Shown here: piece after piece, positions 31,698 through 43,800 of the stretch
How positions within the stretch are numbered: position 1 is the first letter of the stretch
How the letters are laid out: each line of letters starts with the position of its first letter
NCBI RefSeq assembly: GCF_963576545.1
Contig: NC_083642.1
Coordinates: 2,751,188 to 2,815,187 of the forward strand
DNA length: 64,000 bases
Direction: 5' to 3'
Origin: Limanda limanda
Taxonomy: Eukaryota; Chordata; Actinopteri; Pleuronectiformes; Pleuronectidae
Notes under the pieces: generated by a model
Told to the model about the DNA's origin: nothing
Database searches by the model: none
The model's input: only the letters and a program-made list of their open reading frames with translations
Made by a program: the position numbers and the translations under genes

Positions 31698-33184
31698 GTG
31701 AGTGACTCACTTGTAAACAGTTGCTGCACAGTGAACTCCTGTCTCGTCAACACAGGGAACACAACACGGCTTTTGTGTTCGTGGTAGAAGTGGCACGGCT
31801 GCAAGAGCGTCCATAACATCAGACTTCCGCCTCAGGACACACTGTGTTGTCTGTTCTGTGTTGTGTGTTCAGACTGGAGTCGCTGCTCATCCTTTTGCGA
31901 TGACTTGCTTCTGTCGCCACGTTGTCGTGACTCGGCCGATCTTTGTGTTTCTCTCCCAGGTCTCGACAGCTGGAGCTGGAGGACAAGCAGAGCATGTTGG
32001 AGCTGGAGCTCAGGAAGTTCATGGAGCTGAATGGTGTGTGTGGTTTTTCTGTGCGCTCATGAAAACACGAGTTGTTAACGACTGTTGAAGAGAGCTTTTG
32101 ATTCTGCTGCAGCTACAGAGCTGAATACTGTCATTGTTCACGTTAACATCACTGAACATAACATCATCTTTGTCCTGGGCGTAATATACAAGAACCATTT
32201 CATTACCAACATCAGACATTCCTTTCTTAACGAGCGAGTACTGAGTAACACTGGCTCCTGCAGAGAGTGCTGCATTATGGGATGTTTGAAGCCTAAACGT
32301 CGTGAGGATTGTTCATTTCCTCGATTCTATTTATAGTTTGTCAGGTTCACATTTTGCAAGTCCGTCTTCAAACATTATTCAGACGCTCGTGTGTGTTATT
32401 CAGATCCTTGTGGGTCATAAAATCCTTAATTGTAAAGTTAATGTGAAGCTTCTGAGTCCAAACCCAGTCAGTTTTTCCAAGTTACTGTCTCTCAAGTACC
32501 AAACTCCCTCATTTTGATAAAATCAAGTTCCAAACCTCAGTGGAGGAACTGAAAAAACACCACTTTATTTGATTAACTCACTGGTTTATCCTCATATTAG
32601 TCGGCTCCTTAAATTCAATCAAGCTTCATCTAACTGAACAAACTTATAGATAAATATGTTTCGTTGATTGATTCTCTGAGATCTCACGATGTGACGATAG
32701 AGGAAAAAACCTCCTGGATCAGAACCAGCATTCAATCGGTTGTTTCCTGACCCGTATCACCTCCTTCCACCTGCTTCACTTCACTCTCTGTGCAGCAGAT
32801 TGTCAGTAATCCTGATAAATAACAGACAAACAAACAAACACAAACACATGTGGAGCTGATAAAGCTGAGGGGACCAGGGGAGCTACAGATTCAGGAGACA
32901 CCTTTCTATTGTTTTTACATCATCTATTATTATAGATATGTTGGTCATAGCTGCTTCAAAGTGTGTGTCCTTGTGTTTGTCCGGCAGACAAGACGCAGGA
33001 GCAGGAGGTGGAGGAGGAGCGGGTCCTGCAGCAGATGATCGAGGTGGTGGACATGAGGGACTCGCTGGTCTCCTTCCTGGAGGAGAAGAGGCTGAAGGAG
33101 ATGAGCGAGGAGCAGGAGGCCTTCTCCATCATGGAGGCCAGACGGCACTCCAAGGCAGGATCTCAGGTTCACTGGGCATCATAA
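31604..33184 (+). CDS. MICAL-like C-terminal bMERB fragment, three exons (unit B), gene-level span
   Basis: Exons 31,604-31,697, 31,960-32,033 and 32,988-33,184 join in frame with GT-AG borders. They encode DMIEHWIQLVHEKNALVSEE, then SRQLELEDKQSMLELELRKF, then the terminal helix ending VHWAS and TAA. This is a large part of the bMERB domain (Rab effector coiled coil) at the C-terminus of MICAL monooxygenases, closest by eye to MICAL1/MICAL3. The flavoprotein, CH and LIM parts are absent from the window. From the ATG at 31,624 a 114-residue protein could be made; whether it is expressed is unknown. Confidence 0.7.
31960..32033 (+). CDS. MICAL-like bMERB exon 2, unit B
   Basis: 74-bp exon with acceptor CTCCCAG and donor GTGTGT. 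Encodes SRQLELEDKQSMLELELRKF and MELN. Also present in C (50,659-50,732), absent in A. Confidence 0.7.
32988..33184 (+). CDS. MICAL-like terminal coding exon, unit B
   Basis: Acceptor CCGGCAG; the split codon G|AC gives Asp-Lys. The frame ends RRHSKAGSQVHWAS, TAA at 33,182. Identical peptide in all units. Confidence 0.75.
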
Positions 33185-33199
33185 GACTCCTCCCCCTCC

Positions 33200-33261
33200 C
33201 CACACACTGACACACACACACACTGACGCACACACACACACACGCACACACACACACACAC

Positions 33262-33299
<38 letters not shown>
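33200..33299. repeat. (CA)n microsatellite in the MICAL-like 3' UTR, unit B
   Basis: About 100 bp, much longer than in A (about 10,327-10,350) or C (about 54,667-54,700). Confidence 0.9.
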
Positions 33300-33446
33300 G
33301 TGCAGCATGGACCTGTATGTACAAGGGAAGCAGACGCTCTCTAATCTGCTGACTTGAAACCTTGAGACTCAACTTTTTTTGCGAAGCCAAAGAAGCTGCA
33401 GAGTCGTTGCAGAATCCGACCACCGGCGCTTCCACGGCGGCGAGGA

Positions 33447-33535
33447 CTCAAATCATCAGGACTCAAATCATCAGGACTCAAATCATCAGGACTCAAATCA
33501 TCAGGACTCAAATCATCAGGACTCAAATCATCAGG
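33447..33535. repeat. 15-bp minisatellite, unit B
   Basis: Six near-perfect units of CAAATCATCAGGACT. Confidence 0.9.
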
Positions 33536-34353
33536 CTTCACAGGAACACTCCGGCCCCTAGAGGGAGACATAACCCTGGAGATCTGAGGAGTCCACACAC
33601 ATGGCAGAGTCACAGGATCTTTAGTGTCTTCTGCACCGTTGAACAACCACCACCAGGCGGCAGATCACCTGACCCGGCCTCGGACCTGGTTCAGGTGTCT
33701 CAGACGTGTGACATCACATCGGGGGGGAAACCTGCGGCGCCTGAGAGCCTGATCTGTAGAACACACACAGTTACTGTGGGTTTAACAGAGATTGATGTTT
33801 TGAATAATTATGTTGTACACCCAGATGTAATATAAAGTACATATCATACTTCTATTATTATTTGGTATATTGAATAGAAATACGATTAGAGTTTAAAGAT
33901 AATAAAAAGAGTTTAAATATTAGAATTATTGCAGTAAAATCCAGTTATTCCTTATTTTAGTTTCTTATTTTTGAAGGTTTCTGAATTGTGTAGCACTTCC
34001 TGCTGTTCGCCACGTCCTCCCCTGATCGCAGGTCACACTCAGGGGTCAAAGGTCGAAGGTCCCGGCTTCTCGGGTCAGAGTCGGGGGGTTCCACAGATGG
34101 ATTTGCACACTCTGCTGTTTTATTTTGTATTTTTCTGTAGGTGGAAGTGAGTTTTACGAACACAGGCGGATTGTCGGTGAACGTTAAGGACACGAAACTG
34201 GTTCATCTATTTATAAATTCTCTGGTTTATCATCTGCAGGTGTTTCTCCTCGTGAACGATGGAGACACTCAGCAGTTTGGTTTAGTTCAGAAGAAGCCTT
34301 ATGGATTTATCGCTCTGCTGCCATTTTGTGCCGCAGCACTTCACATTATATCA

Positions 34354-34359
34354 AATAAA
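34354..34359 (+). terminator. Polyadenylation signal AATAAA, unit B
   Basis: Same position relative to the MICAL-like stop as in A (about 1.17 kb downstream), with a T-rich stretch after it. Confidence 0.5.
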
Positions 34360-34730
34360 GATCCTGCACTTTGCTGATTTCTTATTTTTCTTGTCTCTGA
34401 TCATACGTTGAAGTTCTCCGGTGTTTCCAGGTGTGAACACAGTGGATGTGTTGAATAACGTGTGTCCTGCAGGACGGATGTTCATCTGGTTAAAAGTATA
34501 TAAAACATGAACACAGGAGAAACTCATCAGAGGTTGAAGAATTATTCAGATCAACAGATTTTTAAATTCACTAGATGTGGATCTTTATTTGGATCTGCAC
34601 CAGTTCACTCACAGTCCTGTAATATTTCATTAAATCACTGAATTATCCTCAAAACAAAAACACGAGTCATCAGCTCCTTGGCAGAAGTAACAGTAAAACT
34701 CATTTTGTACATTTACTTCTGATATTTAAA

Positions 34731-35267
34731 GAACATTCTGCTCACTTATACCAGATCGGACAATCATGGACAATATTTTTCTAATAAGAGATGTTATTGA
34801 TGTATGTAAAAAATATGAGTTTGACTGTGGAATTGTTTTGTTAGATCAAGAGAAAGCTTTTGATAGGGTAGATCACCTTTATTTATTTGCCGCATTAAGA
34901 GCTTTTGGTTTAGGGGATGGGTTTCTAGCATGGCTTAGCCTATTATACAATGGTGCACAATGCATGATAAAGATGGGGACAGGGCTGAGTCGACCAATCC
35001 ATGTACAGCGGGAGATAAGACAAGGCTGTCCAATCTCTGGGCAGCTATACAGTCTGGGCATCGAGCCCTTGCTTTGCAGGTTGAGGGGTAAGATCAGTGG
35101 TCTCTCGCTGCCTGGTTTCCCAGATCCTGAGTATTCCCTCATAGTCTCGGCTTATGCAGATGATGTAAATGTGTTGGTCTCTAATCAACAAGATGTATCT
35201 ACTTTACAAGAAGCACTTTCACTGTATGGTAAGGCTTCTTCTGCACGGGTGAACTGGGAAAAGAGTG
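34731..35267 (+). mobile_element. Tx1/L1-like LINE, 5'- and 3'-truncated reverse transcriptase fragment, unit B
   Basis: The open frame reads MDNIFLIRDVIDVCKKYEFD, then LDQEKAFDRVDH (RT block with the first catalytic Asp), IRQGCPISGQLYSL, and SAYADDVNVLV with the YADD catalytic box near 35,153. These are the motifs of L1/Tx1-clade reverse transcriptases. It stops at GAAAAGAGTGA (35,267), after which unrelated filler follows. Here the reading frame is intact where C has a 2-bp deletion. The 5' edge is uncertain; RT-like residues start about 35 bases before the ATG at 34,766. Confidence 0.85.
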
Positions 35268-35494
35268 AAGGCCAATTTATGCTTGTACGTATTTTTTAAA
35301 ACGGATAGATAAGACCGCCCTATCCGTCGTGGAACGCCCTCTCCGAGCGCCTCGGAGAGCTTTTCGTACACGTCTGATTTTTCTAACTGTCCGTCTTCAT
35401 GTCGGAGAGCCCACGGACAGCTCTTGGCTGTGATTGGTCCACGAACGACATCATTTCCCTACGACGTAATTTCCGGACCTCAAACTTCCTGTTG
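35268..35494. other. 227-bp filler at a large deletion, unit B only
   Basis: Unrelated to A or C at this position. It starts GGCCAATTTATGCTTGTACG and contains the inverted pair CTCTCCGAGCGCCTCGGAGA and a CGTCCGT/ACGGAC-type motif, so it may be a piece of a MITE (the start recalls fish PIF/Harbinger-like elements, unproven). It replaces about 3.5 kb that C has between the LINE and TGACGGGTTATAC. Confidence 0.5.
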
Positions 35495-36489
35495 TGACGG
35501 GTTATACAAGTGGTCATACTGTCAGATCTCTTCTGCCAAACGCTCTTCTATTTGGTCCATATTCATTCTTCTAAATCTTCGGTGGTTTCTGCCGGTAGTG
35601 TTGGGCATGAAACCGGAAATGCGTTAATTAATACATTTGGTCTCAATGATTTTGTGAAGTTATTGTGTTGATGAGCTCTGAAGTCAGAGTTGAAAACATG
35701 GAGGCTGTTCACATCTGTTGTATTTGCACACCTTCACTTTGCTTTATGATATTTATATAATAACGAAGAGCAAAGAAAACGTGTGAAAGACGGATGAGTA
35801 ATTAAAATGTGCACGTGGATCATAAGAACATGTTTCATTGTGTGTTGGGTTCAATGAGCCTTGAGAGCTTGTGAGAGACCAACACAAGTTACATGAGACA
35901 GGTTTACATCAAAAGCTTTTATTTAGAGCTGATTGTCAAATTATATTGGAAGGTTCATTTAATGTCGACAGTCAACACGACGGAGAGACGTGAACATTTA
36001 AAGTCAGACACGTTCTGTCCCTTGTCTCTGCTGCGAACCTCCCATCATCAATTATTTCCCAGCATGCTAAAAGGCTGTGACTGGGATGTGCTGCTGTTAC
36101 ACTGCAGCGCCACCTGTGGGTCAAAAGTAGAAAAGCCACCACCGCTCTGCACCTGATGCAGAAATGAAAACGTCCCATTTTTAAGTCCAGAGTTTTGATC
36201 TTTTGTGTCAAAGACAAAACTCTGATTTTAAACTCAAAGTGATTTCAATGTGTTGAACTTTGTGTTGAACTAAATCAATTTGTGACGTGAATCCAGGAAC
36301 TTTAAGATCATAAACAGACATATACACAGAATGTGGTTCTACACACATGGAGACAGACTGAGGGACAAAGGTAGAAAATAATAAAGACAAACTTAAACAC
36401 ACTGTATGTGACTCTTTATAGAGGGTTTATATATTCTGCTTGTGTTGTGTCATTTCAATAAACACATTCTTCATGTGAATAAACACAAT
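35495..36489. other. Spacer without a recognised gene, unit B
   Basis: Matches 12,207-13,205 in A and 60,195-61,189 in C; no recognisable gene. Confidence 0.5.
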
Positions 36490-36632
36490 CGGGGCAGGAA
36501 GGTTGCTGGTTTGAATCCGGTTCAGATGGGTCTTCCTGTGTGGAGTCTGCATGTTCTCCACGTGTTTTCTCCAGGTGCTCCGGCTTCATCTCACAAACAC
36601 ATGCAGATTAGGGGTTGTGTAGATTGGAGACT
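36490..36632 (+). mobile_element. tRNA-derived SINE (body), unit B
   Basis: Same as 13,206-13,348, with the GTGTGGAGTCTGCATGTTCT core. Confidence 0.7.
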
Positions 36633-37013
36633 ACACACAAGCTGCTGCTGCTTCAGCCTCTGGATCCTCAGGACACAGCTCAGCCTCCGTCCACACACAC
36701 TGTCCTCTTCACACTCAGCTCCACACAGACCCCCACCTGTTGAGAGAAGAAGACATCAGTGTCACAGAGACTCACTTCATCAGCTGTGAGTCAGTGATGC
36801 AGCTCATCCAGTAGAAAGAGCAGCAGGGACTTCAGTCGGATGGACCTCAGCAGAGGTTCTGCTCTGTATAAAGAGCTCCTGGTTACCATGGTGATGAGGA
36901 GAGGCTTCAGTCCCACTGATCTCAGAGCTGTGACAAAGATCCACCTGATCAGTTCTGATCAGATCTGAATCTGTTGTTTACTAACAAGACGAGTGGAAGA
37001 CAAGAAGAAACAC

Positions 37014-38686
37014 ACTGTCTCACTGTCTCTGAGGACACACACTGTCTCTGAGGGCACTCACTGTCTCACTGTCTCTGAGGACACACACTGTCTCACTGTC
37101 TCTGAGGACACACACTGTCTCACTGTCTCTGAGGACACACACTGTCTCTGAGGACACACACTGACTCACTGTCTCTGAGGACACACACTGTCTCTGAGGA
37201 CACTCACTGTCTCACTGTCTCTGAGGACAAACACTGTCCCTGAGGACACTCACTGACTCACTGTCTCTGAGGACACACACTGTCTCACTGTCTCTGAGGA
37301 CACACACTGACTCACTGTCTCTGAGGACACACACTGTCTCACTGTCTCTGAGGACACACACTGTCTCACTGTCTCTGAGGACACACACTGTCTCTGAGGA
37401 CACACACTGTCTCACTGACTCTGAGGACACACACTGTCTCACTGTCTCTGAGGACACACACTGTCTCACTTTCTCTGAGGACACTCACTGTCTCACTGTC
37501 TCTGAGGACACACACTGTCTCACTGTCTCTGAGGACACACACTGTCTCACTGAATCTGAGGACACACACTGTCTCACTGTCTCTGAGGACACACACTGTC
37601 TCACTGTCTCTGAGGACACACATTGTGTCACTGTCTCTGAGGACACACACTGTCTCACTGTCTCTGAGGACACACACTGTCTCACTGAATCTGAGGACAT
37701 ACACTGTCTCACTGTCTCTGAGGACACTCACTGTCTCACTGTCTCTGAGGACACACACTGTCTCACTGTCTCTGAGGACATACACTGACTCACTGTCTCT
37801 GAGGACACACACTGTCTCACTGTCTCTGAGGACACACACTGTCTCTGAGGACACACACTGTCTCTGAGGACACACACTGACTCACTGTCTCTGAGGACAC
37901 ACACTGTCTCACTGTCTCTGAGGACACTCACTGTCTCACTGTCTCTGAGGACACACACTGTCTCTGAGGACACACATTGACTCACTGTCTCTGAGGACAC
38001 ACACTGTCTCTGAGGACACACACTGTCTCTGAGGACACACACTGTCTCTGAGGACACACACTGTCTCACTGTCTCTGAGGACACTCACTGTCTCACTGTC
38101 TCTGAGGACACACACTGTCTCTGAGGACACACACTGACTCACTGTCTCTGAGGACACACACTGTCTCACTGTCTCTGAGGACACACACTGTCTCACTGTC
38201 TCTGAGGACACACACTGTCTCACTGTCTCTGAGGACACACACTGTCTCTGAGGACACACACTGACTCACTGTCTCTGAGGACACACACTGTCTCACTGTC
38301 TCTGAGGACACACACTGTCTCACTGTCTCTGAGGACACACACTGTCTCACTGTCTCTGAGGACACACACTGACTCACTGTTTCTGAGGACACACACTGTC
38401 CCACTGTCTCTGAGGACACACACTGTCTCACTGTCTCTGAGGACACACACTGTCTCACTGTCTCTGAGGACACACACTGTCCCACTGTCTCTGAGGACAC
38501 ACACTGACTCACTGTCTCTGAGGACACACACTGTCTCACTGTCTCTGAGGACACACACTGTCTCACTGTCTCTGAGGACACACACTGTCTCACTGTCTCT
38601 GAGGACACACACTGTCTCTGAGGACACACACTGTCTCACTGTCTCTGAGGACACACACTGTCTCACTGTCTCTGAGGACACACACA
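37014..38686. repeat. TGTCTC minisatellite array, unit B (1.67 kb)
   Basis: Same 27-bp and 19-bp units as in A. The right third (about 38,090-38,686) is the most regular, with mostly 27-bp units, and reads as a 178-190 residue open repeat on the minus strand. Confidence 0.95.
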
Positions 38687-39124
38687 TGGACCTGTCTCCA
38701 GGAAGCTGACTGAGGTCATCTGGTGTTTTGGGGACAGGATGAGTCTGGAGACATTGAGATGTTCTGGGTGAGTTAGAGATCAACTGAACCAACCAGACGT
38801 TGATTTAAACTTCCCTTATCCGTCCCTTTAAGGAGAGTGTGCACCACACAACAGTGTAGAGTCACTGTGGTCAGTGGGCGGAGCTTTTATACGGGTTGAT
38901 CTCCAACTTAACCTGGAGCAGGTGAGCCGTTCATCAGAAGTTACCATGGTGATTTACCTCGTTAAGAAGTGGACGAGCTTCGTAGGACTGAAAAAACTAA
39001 ACCTGAAGTTAACCTGATAACCACAAATCCTGCTTGGTAGCACAGACCCTGGATCTGTGATACTGACTGTGTTTAGTAAAATACTGATGAAAGCAGCGCG
39101 GACTGACTCCACCCATCTACTGAC

Positions 39125-39298
39125 CTCAGAGTCTCCAGTCGACAGGTTGGACTCTGCTGTAGATCAAGCAGCTCCTTCACTGCTGAGTCCTGCAGGTCGT
39201 TGTTCCTCAGATCCAGTTCTCTCAGATGAGAGGGGTTTGACCTCAGAGCTGAAGCCAGAGAAGAACAGCTGATCTCTGACAGATTGCATCTCGACAAC
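39125..39298 (-). CDS. NLR LRR exon 2, intact gene
   Basis: 174 bp, acceptor TATCCAG, donor GTCAGT. Encodes [37 protein letters not shown] and CRLETLR. The LxxLDLxxNxL pattern is typical of ribonuclease-inhibitor-type LRRs. Confidence 0.85.
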
Positions 39299-40817
39299 CT
39301 GGATAAAGAAATATGAATATTAGAATGTGTCCTCCTGTTGTTGTGGATCGTCATCATGTCAACACAGACTCTCAACATGCTGCTGACCTCAGTCCAGTCT
39401 GTGACCTGAAGATAAACATCAGATCAGACATGTTGGACCATTGTCTCATTCATCAGCTTCTTCTCTGTGTGTTGGTCACTGAGCAGGTTTGTGTAATTAA
39501 ACACTGTTTAAAGTAGGGACGGCTCCTGATGTCACTTCCTGTTTGTTTCTATACTTATCAACTGTCCAACCTGTTTCAATAAGAATGTGTCTTATTTTGA
39601 AAACCTGAGGAGGACGAGTGCTCGGCCTCAGTCCACATGTTATTTACTGACACTTTCTTAGTGATCAGGAGCAGGTGAGTGCAGGTGAATGGAGTTGATG
39701 AGGTGGACGTGACTGACAGGCTGGGTGAGGGACAGATGACTGAGGGACAGTGAGCAGAGCAGAACTGAGACAAGTTAAATAAATAATGACCCAATAAGAA
39801 AGAAAGTCTGAAAAGTGAAGAAGGATTTAAGGACCTCAGAGTCTCCAGTCGACAGTTTGGACTCTCCAGTCCAGAACACAGCAGCTTCACTGCTGAATCC
39901 TGCAGCTTGTTGTAGCTCAGATCCAGTTCTATCAGATGTGAGGGGTCTGACTTCAGAGCTGAGGCCACGACTTCCCAGTGAGTCTCTGAGAGGAGATAAC
40001 CACTGAGTCTGTAATTAAAGAAAATATCAAATCTGTGAGAATTAAATCAGAAAACACAACATTCATACAAAACGTGATCATGTGACCCTCACCCTGGTAA
40101 ATCCCCTCTTTGTTAAAAACTCCTCAAGAGAATCCTTTCAGATTTGGTTCAAGCTTCATTCAGACTAACAGAGGAACTCATGAGATTCAGGTCAGAGGTC
40201 AAAGGTCAAGGTCACACAACATGTTCATTCAGACTAACAGAGGAACTCATGAGATTCAGGTGGTCAGAGGTCAAAGGTCAAGGTCACACAACATGTTCAT
40301 TCAGACTAACAGAGGAACTCATGAGATTCAGGTGGTCAGAGGTCAAAGGTCACAGAACATGTTCATGGTCACAGTGACCTCATATTGTTGTGAAGTCAAC
40401 ATGGAACCTGGACATGCACCCCCCCACACACACACCCACCCCCCCCACCCCACACACACCCACTCACCCCCCCACACACACACCCCTCCCCCCGCACACA
40501 CCCTCCCCCCACACACACCCCCACCCCCCCACCCACACACACCCCCCCACACACACACAACAGACACACACTCACTCACCCCCCCTCCCCCCCCAACCCA
40601 CAAACACCCTCCCCCCCACAACCCCCCAACACACCCTCCCCCCCCACCCACACACACAACAGACACACACTCACCCCCCCCACACACACATACACACACA
40701 CACATACATACACACACACCCCCACCCACACAGACAACAGTCACACACTCACTCACCCCCCCCCACCCCCCCCACACACACACATACACACACACACACA
40801 CATATGAACAAACCCCC

Positions 40818-40864
<47 letters not shown>

Positions 40865-43800
40865 GAACAAACCCCCCCCAACACAAACACACACACAAAC
40901 ACACACACACACACACACACTTACAGAGCCTTCCTGCAGTTCCTCACAGCTGGGATCAGTCTCAGTCGACCCTCGACTGATGTGTTGAACTTCTCCAGGT
41001 CCAACTCATCCAGAACCTCCTCTGACATCTGCAGCATGTAGGCCAGAGCTGAGCAGTGGATCCCAGAGAGTTTCTCCTTCGATCTGTTCCCTGACGTCAG
41101 GAACTGTTTCATCTGCTGATGAACTGAGTGGTCGTTCATCTCAGTCAGACAGTGGAAGATGTTGATGCTTCTGTCAGGAGAAATGTTATAACTCTCCATC
41201 TCCTTCAGGTTGTTGATGACTCTCTGGATGATCTTTGGATTGCTCCCTCTCCGACCCAGCAGACCTCCTAAGACTCTCTGGTTGGACTCCAGACTGAGGC
41301 CGTGAAGGAAGCGAACAAACAGGTCCAGATGACCATTTTTACTCCGGAGGGATTTCTCCATGGTTCTCTTCAGGAGGTCATCCAGGGAGAAGATACTGTC
41401 TGTGTCCCCATCTGTTCCCAAGAAGATGTTGAGTTCTCCTGTGTTCCTCTCGGTGTAACAGTGGAACATGTAGACTGCAGCCAGAAACTCCTGAACGCTC
41501 AGATGAACAAAGCAGTAGACTGATTTCTGGAAGATCACACACTCTCTTCTGAAGATCTCAGTACAAACTCCTGAGTACACCGAGGCCTCTGTGACATTAA
41601 GACCACACCGCTCCAGGTCTTCTTGGTAGAACATGATGTTTCCTTCCTCCAGATGTTTAAGTGCCAGCCTCCCCAGCTTCAGGAGAACGTCCCTGTCAGC
41701 CTCCGTCAGCTGCTGTGGAGTCGTCTCATGTCCCTCACCGTACTTGTTGTTCTTCCTCTTTGTCTGAACCAGCAGGAAGTGTGAGTACAGGTCAGTCAGG
41801 GTCTTGGGCAGCTCTCCTCTCTGGTCTGTGGTCAACATGTGCTCCAGAACTGTAGCACTGATCCAGCAGAAGACTGGGATTTGACACATGATGTGGAGGC
41901 TCCTGGACGTCTTGATGTGTGAGATGATTCTGCTGCACAGCGCTTCATCACCGAATCTCCTCCTGAAGTACTCCTCCTTCTGGGCGTCAGTGAAGCCTCG
42001 TACTTCTGTGACCCTGTCAACACATGCAGGAGGGATCTGATTGGCCGCCGCAGGTCTGGAGGTTATCCAGACGAGAGCCGAGGGAAGCAGATTCCCCCGG
42101 ATGAGGTTGGTCAGCAGCACGTTGACTGATGACCTCTGTGTGACCTCAGACACAAGCTCCCCGTGGTTGAAGTCCAGAGAAGGTCTGCTTTCATCCAGGC
42201 CGTCAAAGATGAACAAAGGTTTACAGACAGCGAGCGTCTCTGCCGTGAGCTTCTGTAACGCTGGATGGAAAACACGGAGCAGCGTGAGGAGACTGTGCTG
42301 CTGGTCCTTCACCAGGTTCAGCTCCCTGAAGGAAAGCACAGCCAGCAGACCCACATCCTGGTTTTCTAAACCCTCTGCCCAGTCCAGAGTGAACTTCTGC
42401 ACCGAGAAGGTTTTTCCAACGCCAGCGATGCCGTTGGTCAGGACGACTCTGATGCTGCTCTGCTGGTCAGTGGAGGCTTTAAAGATGTCGTGGCACCTGA
42501 TGGGAGTGTCGTGGAGGATCTTCTTCTTGGAAGCCGTCTCCAGCTGCCTCACCTCATGTTGAGTATTAACCTCTTCACTCTGTCCCTCTGTGATGTAGAG
42601 CTCAGTGTAGATCCTGTTGAGGAGGGTTGTACTTCCTGTTTCATTACTTCCTTCAGTCACATGTTCACATCTTCCCTTCACACTGAGCTTATGTTTTCTT
42701 GAAACCTCCTGCAGACCACGATCTTCTGAAAGACAAGAAACAATGTCAGAGACAGAGAATCTGAGAATCTGCTGATTGTTTTCATCAGATACAGAAAAAT
42801 TACAGAAAATAAAAGCTTTTTAACTTTGTGCTTTTCTAACGATGTTAAATGTTGATGCTGTATGAAGGAACAAAATAAAACCACATGTGCTGTTGTCAGA
42901 AGTGAAGACATCAGCAGACACATGTACAGTGCTGCTCTGACCGGCTGTCTGAGCTCCAGCTCCTGTTCTGGATCTTTGTCCACACTGGGGACAGGAGGAG
43001 TCTCCTGAAGAACCAGACTGGTCCCAGTATGAGGTGATGCACTGTCTGCAGAACCAGTGTCCACAGCTGGTGGAGACTGGATCCTTCAGGACGTCCTGAC
43101 ACGAAGCACAGCAGGACGACTGCTCCTCCTCAGAGACATGACTCCTCTTCCTCTCCCTGTGAAGACATCTCCTGATAACTCACATGTCACAGTCACAGGT
43201 TGTCATCACTTCTGTCAAGGAGGTTTTGTTTTCACCCAGTATGTTTGTGTGTTGGTTGGTTCGTTAGTGGGATTATAAAAAAACAACAGATTACCACTAA
43301 ACTTGGTGGAAGGTTGTGACTTGTGAACCAGATCGGGGTTCAGAGGACTGATGTTTACCAGTGTGTGGAATTTGGTGCAGATCCAAATCAAAATGAGTCT
43401 CTAGTGTATTTCAAAGTGGTTTCATAAGGAGCGTGTTGGTTCTTGGTGGAGGTCTGAGCTCTTTGAGTGATTCTGAGAGATTAGTCACCAACTTCAATGA
43501 AGCTGTGTCCTAATGCAGGGGCCACACTAGAGGAAACTAGATCCTCTTCAGAGCAGGTCACAGTAGAAACAGTCTCTTACTCTGTGTGTGAGGGTCCAGG
43601 TTCTTTACTGAAGTTAAGAGGAGGTCTCCTGGACATGTCACTCTTCAGAGACAGACAGCTGGACCCTGGAGACTCTGCTCTCAGTCTGTGGTCCTGACCT
43701 CTGCAAACACAAACATGTTTTTATTCAGAACACGTCATTCACTGGTTCATTCTCTGAGGATTCAGTTTGGAGCTTCACATGTTTGTAGTGTTAGGGTTTG

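Noticed and set aside
36780..37000. Possible last NLR exon (open minus-strand stretch including LLLFLLDELHH then a stop)
   Set aside because: There is no LRR or B30.2 pattern, and the C copy changes a base in the short tract next to it; splice signals were not convincing.
38093..38792. 178-196 codon ORFs of the ETVCVLRDS/ETVRQCVSS type in the three minisatellites
   Set aside because: The unit is 27 bp and stop-free, so openness is automatic; 19-bp units shift the frame many times and no start or splice context supports a protein. Kept only as a finding about the array.
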